A DNA stretch of 20,007 bases from Chara braunii (GCA_003427395.1 BFEA01000923.1:64140-84146); one strand, 5' to 3'. Shown: positions 8,514 through 18,206, numbered from the stretch's first letter. The notes: generated from the sequence alone by a model not told the origin. Numbers and translations: made by a program.

Positions 8514-10386
8514 AAACCCTTTCCCTCCTTCCTTGTTCTATCAGTTCTACTCTATCAGTCTCATATATGCCATTTCTCCTCACCTGACCACACACTCCCT
8601 CGTCTCCTCTTTCCACCTCCATATTCTCCTTTTCAGCGTGGCATGGCGAAACTTCAATAACGTTGAAATCTATTGCATGATTATAGGAACGATCCCCACA
8701 AGTGACAACCACAAACAGTTTCACGCTGTCATCCTACGCACCCTCCCCACCTTGTACTCGAGCTACCTCACCTCCCTCCCCGATCGCAATCATCGCTTCC
8801 CCCGCGTTCATCGATTGGTGTGCTATACTGACATTCCCCCTGGGGTGCCTCCGCTCCCCCAATCTCATCCTCCACCCCCACCCTCCGTCCTACGAGTGCC
8901 ATATCCATTGAGGCAATAACAACAACAACAACGAGGATATTAATGGTAAGGCGGAGTCGGAGAGCGACGTAGATCGGGAAGCGGTAAAAGCGAGAGACCA
9001 TGATAGTGTCACCTGGACGACAACGCCACCTTCACAGCTGGGTCGTGACTTCATGGTCTCCTTCGTCTTCTTTTCTTCTTCTTGTTCTCTTCATAACCAC
9101 AAACATGATGCATGCAAGCAGGAACTTGCATAAGATTGGAACCCCTTGGGCGTCACATATGTGACGATCTATCTTCTGATAGGCGCGACTTTCTGTGTGA
9201 TTGAACCTCGGGGGGGTCAGATGGGCCTAAGGGTCAATGGCATGAATGCCCCCATTCCTTCAAGTTGTTTCTTTTCTCTCTGCTTTGCGAGAGCTTGGTC
9301 TCACGGCTGCTGGTGGTCAGGATGCGCCTTAGTGAGCGCAGGGATAACGGTTGACGCAACTTTTTCCTTCTTTTTGGGAACTTTCGGAAAGGAGCTTCGG
9401 CGCGATCATCGCGCGAGGGAATTTTTTTGAAATTTTGAACTCTTTGGAAAGAATGCGGGAGACCGCGTGGGCACTCATAATCAAAACTCTAATTAGACTA
9501 GGATTTGGGGGACATTATACTTTTTTTTTTAACTGCACGATGCTCCTTACTCGCGCGCGCTTTGCTGCGCTTTGTCCTGCACTCTATTCCCACCGCGCCT
9601 TAATTCCAATCTCAACTATAATTTCGTCTTGTTCCGTTCTTTGTGAGTGCGGGTGTAATTCTTCTCCCTCTTGGCTTCTCTTCGTGTCGAAACATGTGGC
9701 CCCTTCCCCTTCGTCTCATTGGCCAGACCGGTGCATGACTGGATCGATGCGTGGAGAGTGACTATGTCCCCTGCGCCGCGACCCAAGCATGTTGACTGTA
9801 GGCACCTCCTTTCTTTCTCCCTCCCCCTGCCTCAGCGTAATCCCGACTATCTTGTGCAAATGCTAATGGCTATAAATTTCGCAAGCGCGACTAAATCGCT
9901 CTCTAATCTAAAATTTGGGGGAGTTAGCTTGGTCGAGAGGATCGTCTAACGAGTATGAGCATGCAAAGAGGTGAGTTCAGAGTTGGGCAATCCGACGAGC
10001 TGGTGGCGAGTGTGCGGGTTGATGTGCGGCCATGACGAACTGTGAAACACGGACGAACCCAGCGTGCGTACTCGGGCTAAGCGGGGTGACAACTCTGGGT
10101 TGTTGGTAGGTGCAAGGCAACGGACTGCCTGCATCGGAGTACGGAGGAGGATCATGGTGAAGCGGTGGGAGCACGTGGGGGCTGGAGTATGTGGGGACTT
10201 CTCTCTTGGCCCTCTAGAAATTTTGGTTTTGGCTTTCGTCATTTTTGCTTTATAATTGCAGACTTCTGTATGATTATGTGGATCCCTCCTGTTCTTCGGA
10301 GTTTCTCTCGTATCTCTTTCATGTTATGGATGATGTCGTGTGTGATGATTGCGGCCTGATCGTCTCAATTTGGTATGCATAATTCC
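8514..10386. other. region without a supported gene
   Basis: About 1.9 kb. Small open frames occur on both strands but overlap one another and carry no recognisable domain. Minor structure: an AAC microsatellite of about 5 units near 8917-8933 and a short palindrome CGCGATCATCGCG near 9401-9413. The 3' LTR of the gypsy element could lie here, but no repeat of the upstream 119-1116 sequence was found by eye. Confidence 0.5.
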
Positions 10387-10396
10387 TAGGTAGCAC

Positions 10397-10458
10397 GGCT
10401 TATCTGGCCGGATAATCTGGTCGGATTATCTGGTCGGATTATCTGGTCGGATTATCGG
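10397..10458. repeat. 13-bp tandem repeat inside the 535-bp element
   Basis: Five head-to-tail units of GGATTATCTGGTC-type sequence start at 10397, 10410, 10423, 10436 and 10449; the last is partial. Units differ at one to three positions. They sit just inside the left terminus, where a transposase-binding array would be expected. Confidence 0.9.
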
Positions 10459-10738
10459 GGGTTATGGTTATCCGAAAATCCGGATGATTAAAAAATGGCC
10501 AAAAAAAAAAAAAAAAAAAGTGATATTGTGCATGCAAAATACAATAGAACTACGTTCCTATTTCATAAAAACCTTGATAGGTCATGGAAGGGTTCAAAGG
10601 GGGTAAGATAAGGAATAGAGGGGTTTAGAGGGGGGATGCTTAATTCGTTTTATAACTTTTTATCTAAATGTTTTTTTTTTCTGTTTTTTTTTTAATCTTC
10701 TTATCTGTTGAGATTTCAAGGATGGCGACAAGCCAAAA

Positions 10739-10765
10739 GTTGTTCATATCATTGATATGAACAAC
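10739..10765. repeat. 27-nt perfect palindrome
   Basis: The arm GTTGTTCATATCA and its exact complement TGATATGAACAAC surround a single central T at 10752. It is a strong cruciform or hairpin candidate inside the 535-bp element. Confidence 0.9.
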
Positions 10766-10931
10766 ATACTTTTTCCCAGATTTTTTTGATTTTTTTTTTC
10801 CGGTAAAATATATATTTTGCGCAGGGCCAGATTTTCCATATCGGGAATTAATCCGGAATTTTCATCCGGATTGAAAATTCCAGATAAAATTGGCCTGCCT
10901 GATATCTGGATTTGCTACCTAGCATAATTCC

Positions 10932-12020
10932 TGGTTATGTCGGAAGACTGAATGATTGACGAACGTGGATACATCCAAACCGTAGTTCGCTGGAATTGAT
11001 GGGAAATAGCGAAGTAGTAAAACGTTCGTCAGGGCCATACTACTGGTACACTTCGGGATGGATAGGAACGGCAGCATTGCTGTGAATTTGTAGCATGGAA
11101 TTCGGTGTCCCTTTTTTATTAACGGATCACGACTACCCTTACCGGATGTCGGGCCTTCGTCTGGCGGGCTTGTACTGAGGCTAAGCATCACCGCTTTCGA
11201 CTGACACCGTCCACGTCAGACTCTGAGATATACGACTTCCGTGGGCGCCGTGTGTCGAGCAACGAGATAGCCATTGTATTCCTCCCTTACACCGCATATG
11301 GACCCGTCCTAGGGGCCAAAACCGGCCATCCTGAATACCCGGCCATGAAAGCCGCGAACTGAGAAAGCCCCTTTTCGTCTGAACCTCTTGCACTTCTATC
11401 CTTGGAACCTTGGCTCACGAGATCCCAGTTCCGACCTGGGACTCCACCCAACTTTCCTAAAATCCTTGGCACACCCCCTTTTTTTTGCAACTTCCAGGCC
11501 TGCCCCCACTCCGATCAGGAAGTCATGCTGGGCGTGAGGTTGGGCATCACTCCACCATAACCCCATTTGGCCCCCTTTCACTCCCCCCTCGGCCCCCTTT
11601 TCGCTCCCCACCCCGCCCTCCTTTTTCCCAGGCTCCAGCCCTATTCTTCCCCCTCTATCTTGAAGCCAAGCGGTCACCCTACCTCCCCTGCCACCCCATG
11701 ATGGGCAATGAACAGCAGTACTTCAAATAGCTATGCTGGCAACACAAGACAGAATAAGGGGTAGTGGTGGGACAGGATGGCCAGGATCAGGGGAATGGGG
11801 ATGAGTGAGGATAACAGGGGACTGCAGGATAGCATCCTGGAAAAGGGGAGGGACTGAGAGGGTAGTGACAGGAAAAACACAGTAGAATCAGGGGAAGGGC
11901 AGGGAACAAGAAGTCGGGGACTGGATGCATGAGGATGAAGGACTGGTCCAGTTGGGTCACACATAGATAAGCAGAAGCTCAGTCAGCTCCGGGTAGAGCA
12001 AACTGGAGCCATAGCACCTG
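10932..12020. other. non-coding region with pyrimidine-rich block
   Basis: No supported gene. A weakly coding-looking run on the + strand (about 11195-11360) shows no family. From about 11470 to 11690 the + strand is very C/T-rich with repeated CCCC(T) blocks. From about 11730 to 11950 it switches to G/A-rich. The neighbouring purine and pyrimidine blocks generate long spurious frames on both strands. Confidence 0.5.
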
Positions 12021-12021
12021 C

Positions 12022-12053
12022 AGCATCATACGGGAAACTGGACCCGTTTTCCT
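12022..12053. repeat. imperfect hairpin
   Basis: CATACGGGAAACT and GTTTTCCTGTATG form 13-nt arms with about three mismatches around a short loop (GGACCC region). It lies just upstream of copy A of the dispersed 54-bp core. Confidence 0.55.
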
Positions 12054-12085
12054 GTATGGAATTGTTCAGAAAAAAGCTCTTTCAG

Positions 12086-12140
12086 GGGACACTGAACCCG
12101 GTTTCCAGCAGGTGTTGTTCCCCACCAATAGACCGGAGCC
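12086..12140 (+). repeat. dispersed 54-bp core, copy A
   Basis: It begins GGGACACTGAACCCGG, contains TTTCCAGCAGGTGTTG and CCCCACCAATAG, and ends CGGAGCC. It matches copies B, C and D elsewhere in the window. An A-rich stretch follows at about 12218-12230 but no clean A-tail. Confidence 0.75.
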
Positions 12141-12443
12141 ATCCAACGAGCAAGTCCTCAATCTCGGTTGTTCCCCCCACCGCTGCCAGGATATAGGCCT
12201 TGCAATGAGATGTTTCTGAAAAGAAAAATAAGGTGGCAACACCGCCTAACGAACTCCCAGATTTCTGGTTGAAAAGATGTTTGAGAGTTGTCCTTCTCAA
12301 GACTAAATCACTCCGGCTCTGTTTATGCACATTATGTCCTCCTTGGATTTCTGGTGGAAAAGAAATCCTTGCATGACTCATCACTCCGGTTCTGTTATGC
12401 ACTCTGGCTCTGTTCATGCACGTTATGCCCTCCTCGAGATTAA

Positions 12444-12586
12444 ACCACCAGTACTTGGGCGACGCCTTAGCGTTAACACTACGCGATTTCCGCGGCCGGC
12501 GGGCCGTCGATAAATCGAATCAACAGCCCGCGCTGCTTCTAGATTTGGGCGGCTGGCGCGGCGCGCAGCGCCCAAGTACTGGTGGT
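12444..12586. mobile_element. 143-bp MITE, copy 1
   Basis: Perfect terminal inverted repeats begin ACCACCAGTACTTGGGCG and are flanked by TTAA on both sides (12440-12443 and 12587-12590). Neighbouring array units read GAGATTAAAGCC without an insert, so the empty site is known and contains a single TTAA. The interior is GC-rich and non-coding. TTAA target duplication is typical of piggyBac-like elements; a TA duplication (Tc1/mariner type) is also formally possible because TTAA is palindromic. Confidence 0.88.
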
Positions 12587-12692
12587 TTAAAGCCTTGCAC
12601 ATTATGTCCTCCTCGAGATCAAAGCCTTGCAAGTCTTCCTCGATATTAAAGCCTTGCAGCCTTGCATGACTCATCAGTCCAGTTCTGTTTAT

Positions 12693-12835
12693 ACCGCCAG
12701 TAGCTTTCCCATATATTGGCCGCGGGCCCTGCGCACCAATGATTCGGGATGTATCTGGCTGGCGTGCGTGGCCGGGCCCAGCCTCCGTGTTAAATGGTGG
12801 GCATTTTGTTTTTGTCTGGGAAAGGTACTGGCAGT
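12693..12835. mobile_element. 143-bp MITE, copy 2
   Basis: The left end ACCGCCAGTAGCTTTCCCA matches the complement of the right end, ACTGCCAGTACCTTTCCCA, at 17 of 19 positions. The length is exactly that of copy 1 and the first ten bases are nearly the same. It is flanked by TTTAT at 12688-12692 and 12836-12840. The uninterrupted array unit reads CTGTTTATGCAC, giving the empty site. The target duplication is thus 5 bp TTTAT (or 4 bp TTTA), not TTAA. Confidence 0.85.
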
Positions 12836-13278
12836 TTTATGCACTCCGGTTATGTCTATGCACATTATGTCCTCGTCAAGATTTACGCCTTGCATGTCCT
12901 CCTCGAGGTTGAAGCCTTGCACGCCCTCCGCAAGATTAAAGCCTCGCATTACACCCTTGCATGACTCATCACTCCGGTTCTTTCTAATGCACATTATGTC
13001 GGACTCCTCAAGATTGAAGCCTTTTATGTCCTCCTCGGATTTCTGGTGGAAAAGAAGTTGAGGATGATGGGATGACTCATCACTCCGGTTCCGTTTATGC
13101 ACATTATGTCCTCCTCAAGATTAAAGCCTTCCATGATGTGCAGATTTTGTTCTACATGAAGTATGAAGTATGCTTTTTATTTCTTTCTTTTTAGTATTTA
13201 CTAAACAAAGTTTAACAAACACTGCCTTTCTACTAGGGGGAGTGGTGCGAGCAGCTCCCCCGAGTGGTCAGGTCAGGT

Positions 13279-13332
13279 GCTCCAATCTTTTGGTGAGGAG
13301 TGGCACGTGCTGGAAACTGGGTCGAGCATCCC
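13279..13332 (-). repeat. dispersed 54-bp core, copy B
   Basis: On the + strand it runs from GCTCCAATCTTTTGGTGAGG to GGAAACTGGGTCGAGCATCCC. Sense orientation, judged from the A-tailed copies C and D, is the minus strand. A-rich sequence follows in that direction at about 13173-13193 on the opposite strand. Confidence 0.75.
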
Positions 13333-13584
13333 TTTTTTTACAATATGGTATACCGGGGCCATTGCCCAGCTTTGGCTAAGTAATCAAAAGACAAAGTCTT
13401 TGTTTGTTTTCAATTATCTCATTTTTCAGTGCATGAGGGCCATGCAGGTTCCAGAAGACTCAAATGGATGTCTAGTGAAAGTCATGAAGAGCTGTCGTTC
13501 TTTTTTCTGCCCACAAACACCCTGCCCCGTCTATTCTGGGGCCCAACAGTCTGGTTGCTTATCACCGGCAAGCATGAGACGCAG

Positions 13585-13605
13585 TTTTTTTTTTTTTTTT
13601 TTTTT
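13585..13605 (-). repeat. A-tail (poly T on + strand)
   Basis: 21 T on the + strand, 62 bp beyond copy C of the 54-bp core in its sense direction. It reads as the A-tail of a minus-strand retroposon that includes copy C, possibly the LINE at 14450-15400. Confidence 0.7.
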
Positions 13606-13667
13606 AACAACCCGAGCGGTTGCTGGGGGTGCTGATAGGAGCAGACACCACCAGCACCTTCGGGGAG

Positions 13668-13720
13668 GCTCCATCTATTGGTGGGGAGCAGCACCTGCTG
13701 GAAATCGGGCCCAACGTCCC
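13668..13720 (-). repeat. dispersed 54-bp core, copy C
   Basis: On the + strand it runs from GCTCCATCTATTGGTGGGGA to GAAATCGGGCCCAACGTCCC. It lies upstream, in sense direction, of a 21-nt A-tail. The segment between core and tail is Ser/Pro-poor, G/C-rich and unrelated to the equivalent part of copy D. Confidence 0.8.
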
Positions 13721-14449
13721 TGTAATGTACAATGTGATGAATGAAAACATGCAAGCAAGAGTTGTCAATATGCATGAGGGGGCCGGGCGGTAAAGAGCCC
13801 GACCTTACTATGGCGTATTGACTGTCAGTTATCATCTATATACTTATTAACTTATTCTGTTATGTCTATAACTAGCTGTAACTGTACTTGTGCCAACACC
13901 CAATGGCTCATACTGTGTGAGGCGTAGTTGAGGATGTTCCTGAGTGTATTGTTTATTTCCTAGTTCGCTGTGCTGTATAAGATGTGGCTGCGTCGAGAGT
14001 GTGTGTTCTGTGGTATACGCCTGCATATGAGTCAGTTATTTAACAGGCAGGTCCTATCAGACAAAGCGTACCTAGTCCCTCCTCATTGTCCAGGCTGCAC
14101 TTTTGTCTTCCATCACCCAGTTCACCCAGTTCATGCTCCCCGGTTCTGACTCTGACCGTCCTCTTGTGAATCCGTTAGTCCCTTAACACCTGTTGGCCGT
14201 CGTTTCACCTATTGCCAGGTCTTTTAGCTCTTAAACCCTTAAGCCCTTAGGTCCTGATGGCAGCATTCCACCTGATACCTGGTCTGCATGTAACTGTGAG
14301 GGGCAGCCGTGGCCACCCACAATCCCCACCCACCCAGAACTACATCTATCCACCCAAGAATGCATCTGTTCCCACCGTCCCAGTCACACCGGCAGTAGGA
14401 TTCCATCTGTTGTCTACTCTCCACAATCCAATATACATTGTCAGATCCA
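13721..14449. other. region without a supported gene; possible LINE 3' UTR or LTR fragment
   Basis: No coding region is visible. A tandem TCACCCAGT pair lies at about 14114-14131. On the minus strand the segment lies between the stop of the LINE ORF and the A-tail, so it may be that element's 3' untranslated region. Confidence 0.4.
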
Positions 14450-15400
14450 TTATCGTGACTCGGTTTCTGACTCCACCTTCTGTCTCCGAGTAGTCACCTC
14501 TTCCGCTGCTCCTCTCCTGGGAGGTCCCTGCTCGGTCGGCCTTCTGCAAAGGACTGGGGTGTGGGCGGGGAGGGAGGGTAGGGGGACAGGGTTGAGAGGC
14601 AGGTTGGGGTGGGCTTTGGAGGGTTCAGGAGGAGGAGGGTAGGTGTGGGGAGGGGAAGCAGGAGCTGGGAGTGTGTTGTGTCTTGTCAACCCGGGATTAG
14701 GATGAAGTTGGTTGGGTGGAATGGGAACTGGAAGTGGCTTCTCGGTAGACGTTCCCACTGTGGTTCTGTTAACAACCACTGCTTCCATCACAGTTGGTTG
14801 TGTTGGTCCAATTCGCAGAGTCTCTGTGCAGTGTGCACTATCCACCCAGACAGACCGGAAATTATTCTGTTTGATTGTATCTGGTTCCTTTAGTAGCATA
14901 TTCCTGAGATCTTGCCAAGCCGCATGTGTGTTGGCAGTGATTGTTTCTAGAATCGAGGCTTGAGCCTCCATATAGCCATATGTGTGCTGTCTGTGTTCAT
15001 ACGCACATCTCATTCGCCATGCAGCCATGAGCAGTGGGAGCCGTGTTACTTCCAGCAGGTTGAGGATGAAGGGTGTCCACCTGGGCGCGAGCGGGGGCGA
15101 ATCCCCCAAAAGAATAACCTTGAGGTCCCAAGGGAAGTGGATGCCCGTTAGATGATGCCATGCTGTGTCCCACCATTGCCAAAGTGGAGCCACCATGGTG
15201 CAGTCCAGCAGGCAATGTTCGAGTGTAGCTCGTTTCTTGGGGGAGGTCCCCCTGCCGTAGGTACAGAGCGGAGACATCACTGCCCCGGCCTCCAAATTTG
15301 TTCTGGACACAATCCAGTCCGGGGTAGGTAGGCACCTGTGGATAATCTGCCACTGCAACGCACGCAGGTTTATGACCATGAAGAGCAGTTTCGGTAGACA
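14450..15400 (-). CDS. LINE ORF2 C-terminus: zf-RVT-like segment with Pro-rich tail
   Basis: A 309-codon frame is open from ATG at 15379 to a stop at 14450; similarity-like sequence begins slightly earlier (KLLFMVINLRALQWQIIHRC, from about 15400). Residues about 5-75 resemble the zf-RVT region at the end of plant LINE ORF2: LQWQIIHRCLPTPDWI, then SPLCTYGRG, then ATLEHCLLDC and PLWQWW. The His-x4-Cys pair is present. The first Cys of the usual C-x2-C pair appears as Ser. Residues about 75-165 are Trp/Leu-rich helical-looking sequence. The last 120 or so residues are strongly Pro/Thr/Ser-rich. No RT catalytic motif is present upstream, so the copy is 5'-truncated as LINE copies usually are. The ATG is probably not a native start. 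The frame is intact, in contrast to the gypsy relic, which suggests a younger insertion. Confidence 0.7.
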   Translation of the reverse strand, partial: CLPKLLFMVINLRALQWQIIHRCLPTPDWIVSRTNLEAGAVMSPLCTYGRGTSPKKRATLEHCLLDCTMVAPLWQWWDTAWHHLTGIHFPWDLKVILLGDSPPLAPRWTPFILNLLEVTRLPLLMAAWRMRCAYEHRQHTYGYMEAQASILETITANTHAAWQDLRNMLLKEPDTIKQNNFRSVWVDSAHCTETLRIGPTQPTVMEAVVVNRTTVGTSTEKPLPVPIPPNQLHPNPGLTRHNTLPAPASPPHTYPPPPEPSKAHPNLPLNPVPLPSLPAHTPVLCRRPTEQGPPRRGAAEEVTTRRQKVESETESR

Positions 15401-16084
15401 ATGTATTTTCTCCTTTCTTTTGTTCTTTTTCTCTTTGCACCTGCACTATCAGAGTTGAGGGGAGGCACAGGGATTGGTCCTGTTGGCATGGTCCCTGATG
15501 CTACCAGCTGTCCCCTAGCCGGTATCGCCCACCTGCAGGCCGGGAGCAGGCCCCGCATGTTCTCTCATGAACACGGTTCTGGCTGCTACGGGGTTCCCCG
15601 TATGCCTACACTTAGGAGTAGTGGTAGGTAGGTAGTGTGAGGTGAAATTGAGAGAAGAATATAGCTTTTGATAAAAAAAATAAAGAGATTGTATGCCTGA
15701 TTCTACAGGGACTCCTGTGTTTTGCAGACAACAGAAAAGTGCGCTACTTGTGCATAAGCCACTGTGAATGGCAGCAGGACAAGTCGGAGCCTGCGCAGAG
15801 GGGTGCAAAGACAGTTTAAAGCACCAGTACCTCTCCCTGCTTGAAAAACAATTCCAACAGTACCTCTCGCAGTGCCAGCCAAAATGAGGCTCAGCCGGTT
15901 CTTTTCTTCCTTTTAGAAAAAAAAAAAAAAAAAACGGGGCCCAGCTCTCAAGCTTCAAATTATCAAGTGGAATACAACGCAAACAGACGCCTCTTCCCAT
16001 TAGGGCTGAAAGAGCCTCGGCCACTCCTCCAGCGGAGACAGCTTCCCGACACAACAAGAATGAAGCATGAGCAAGAGGCATTGA
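15401..16084. other. region without a supported gene, with 20-nt A tract
   Basis: Long minus-strand frames here depend on a poly(A) run at about 15918-15936 and show no domain. A solo terminus-like sequence AGCACCAGTACCTCTCCC preceded by TTAA starts at 15816, resembling the left end of the 143-bp MITEs, without a matching right end. Confidence 0.45.
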
Positions 16085-17016
16085 TTGCTTCCCGAGGAGG
16101 GAAGGATTAACCCCACAGCATGCAAATGCAAACGCTGCCCGACTACAGCCAACTGCCAAAGATTAGACCCTACAAAGCCAGAAGATGGGGGGAAAGTAGT
16201 GCAGGGCAAAATAAATCGAGTACAACCTAAGGTCCCAGTCACACCCCAATTGGATAGGATCAATGCGTAACAGAACACGTCATAGAAAATCGAGCACAGG
16301 CAAAAACCCAGTCAAACCCTAAGTGATGATGACCAAAATAGAACAGAACACATGTCACCCTACTGGGGCACAAGTAAGCACAGGGACAAACCGGAAGGGA
16401 ACGCACATGTGTTTGAGATGGAAGCGATCAATGACAAAGTAGAGCACACGAGATCAAAGGGAAATATCAGCATGGTGATCGCAGACCCTCCACCTGCAGG
16501 TGTGGCATCAATGAGCGTAAGGCAATAATCCCCATCAGCCCCCACAAAGGGAAACATGGATCATGTGAAAAGTGGATGCCAGAGGGGCGGGCAAAAATTC
16601 AGCACTACCAACCAGGCCACCACCCCACATGATGAGATGGAGTAGAGATGATGCCAGGGGGTACGGCAAAAGAGCAACACGACCAGCCAGGCGCCACCCC
16701 ACCAGAAGGAAATGGGAATCAATCCCAAAACAACTCAAATCCAATCAAACATAATCAAAGCAAAGGAAGCCACGGATGGAAGAGCTTGCTCGCCAAGCAC
16801 CCTCAGCCCTCCTCCCCCCTGCCAACCAGAGCAACACAATTGAGATCCAAGAAGGGAGGGAAGGGGAGGGGGAGAACCTTCACCTCCCATCGTGCTACCC
16901 CACGCCGGCACTTGCAAAAGGCTGAGAGCAAAGACAAGAACGACAGACTGCTGCAGCGATCCAAAGGCAAGCTCAGCAGTTCACTCAAGAGGAAAGTGAG
17001 AAAGCAGACGTCGTGA
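16085..17016 (+). pseudogene. basic, low-complexity ORF remnant, possibly LINE ORF1
   Basis: Frame 2 is nearly open from 16085 to about 16835, with four to five stops in 250 codons. It contains a Cys-rich run TACKCKRCPTTANC at its start. A second frame, 16648-17016, encodes a 122-residue Lys/Arg/Ser/Gln-rich peptide ending SSLKRKVRKQTS. The absence of many stops and the basic composition are compatible with a nucleic-acid-binding ORF1 of a retroposon. The Cys spacing does not fit a standard CCHC knuckle. No family can be named, and a non-coding A-rich origin is equally possible. Confidence 0.3.
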
Positions 17017-18100
17017 AGGAGAGCCCGATCTCTGAGCTTCACTGGCAGCAAGTCAATAAGCGGAAGAGAGATAGGGAGGGGTCGCTGAGAGCTTCTCCAT
17101 TAGTGAGCCCAACCAACGCTCACCCACGACCCAGCCAATCGAGTGTGATGAAGTCATTGTCATCGGCGATGCCCCTGGAGGATGAGATATGAGGGCCCTG
17201 ATCGTGGGAAACCCCTCCCTCTTTCGTTCTTCTGCCTCCCTGATACTCCTCCTGCCCCGTCCCCCCTCCTCTCTCCTTCCCTCCTCCTCCCCCCCTTCCC
17301 CCTCCTCCCTCCCTTTCCCCCCCCTACTCCCCTGCTGCAGCAAGCCGGAGCACCCTGCCCCCTTAACCTCTTCTACCATACACGAAGGGGCCTGCTCTAC
17401 TAGAGCCTTAGGAATACAAGCAGAGGGCTAAGGAGCAGGAAGACAGTATACGTACAGGGCTCAGAAGCGGGTCACAAATGAGTAACGAAGGGATCGGGTG
17501 GAAAGAAGGTACTGCAAGCCGGGTCAAGATATTATCAGCCGGAGGGATAGTAGCGACAAGAAAAAGGGGAGATCTTTAGTAAATTAGTACAGAACACACT
17601 TAATGGGAAGAGTGATGGGAGACGTCAATAGGGTGGGTAGAAGGTGTCAGAACGAAGTGACGGAGCCAGGGTATCCCTCTAAGCCAAAATGCATCAGATA
17701 GAGGGGGGAAACTAGAACCTGCAAACAGCCGGGGTGGGAGGGTGGGTAGCGGGTCCAGTGGCTGATCTTAGAGAATGGACCTTGGCCCAATAGCTGGTAG
17801 AGAGTCCTAGAGACCAATGAAGTCGCTTCCGGCTGCTAGAAACGCTCCAATCTTTTTTTTTTTTATCACAACGGGCCCAGTGCCCAAGGCTGATATTAGA
17901 AATGATAACATCGAGGCCGGGGTCCTCACAATCTACCCGGATGTGGCAATACCTGGGAGCCTTACCCAGTTTCGCTTTTAAAGAGATGGGGTAAGAGAGA
18001 TATCAGTCCTTAGACTCCTTACTACAAGTCCAGTTACTACCCTTCTCCTGCAGACTGGACCCTTGCCAATTTTTGGCAGGGACCTTTTGAAGTACCAGCA
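17017..18100. other. non-coding, low-complexity region
   Basis: From about 17211 to 17340 the + strand is almost pure C/T (runs of CCTCC and CCCTT), giving artificial Pro/Ser or Glu/Gly frames. The rest is G/A-rich with no gene. A T-run of 12 lies near 17852-17863. Nothing else is recognised. Confidence 0.55.
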
Positions 18101-18132
18101 GGGGTTATCTGAATAATGCGGAAGGGCTCTTT

Positions 18133-18206
<74 letters not shown>

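Larger units (their letters stand above)
10387..10921. mobile_element. 535-bp inverted-repeat element (MITE)
   Basis: The ends are TAGGTAGCA and TGCTACCTA, a perfect 9-bp inverted repeat. They are flanked by a perfect direct duplication GCATAATTCC at 10377-10386 and 10922-10931. Because the bases next to the termini are ambiguous, the same junction can be read as a 10-bp duplication, or as 8 bp (CATAATTC) with 10-bp termini beginning CTAGG. The first fits Mutator-like elements (usually 9-10 bp), the second hAT-like elements (8 bp). Subterminal ATCTGG-type motifs occur at both ends. The interior is A/T-rich with homopolymers and has no coding capacity. Confidence 0.8.
12297..13135. repeat. composite tandem array
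   Basis: The array repeats a long unit containing GCATGACTCATCACTCCGG, TTCTGTTTATGCACATTATG and TCCTCCTCGAGATTAAAGCC. Within it are extra copies of a 27-bp subunit (for example 12891-12917 and 12918-12944, CATGTCCTCCTCGAGG... and CACGCCCTCCGCAAG...). A further module, GGATTTCTGGTGGAAAAGAA, occurs at about 12345 and 13039, with a diverged form near 12260. Read on the minus strand the 27-bp unit gives a 9-residue repeat like MQGFNLEED, but stops prevent a long ORF. Two MITEs are inserted in it. It resembles a local satellite or minisatellite; coding origin is uncertain. Confidence 0.8.

Noticed and set aside
11470-11960. Long Pro/Ser and Gly/Lys frames on both strands
   Set aside because: Generated by adjacent C/T-rich and G/A-rich blocks; no domain and no support for coding.
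12724-13102. Functional repeat-protein gene on the minus strand of the tandem array
   Set aside because: The nonamer reading is interrupted by stops and frame changes and by MITE insertion; kept only as a finding to test.
13785-14240. LTR-like segment of another retrotransposon
   Set aside because: Composition looks promoter-like, but no second copy or boundary repeat is visible in the window.
15816-15960. Possible fourth copy of the TTAA MITE family
   Set aside because: TTAA and a left-end-like AGCACCAGTACC are present, but no right terminus is found at 143 bp or elsewhere nearby.
15515-16159. 214-codon minus-strand frame
   Set aside because: It crosses a poly(A) tract (poly-Phe in translation) and overlaps a region with no motif; best explained as chance.
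17053-17431. Glu/Gly-rich minus frame and Pro/Ser-rich plus frames
   Set aside because: Same cause: a C/T-rich tract near 17211-17340.
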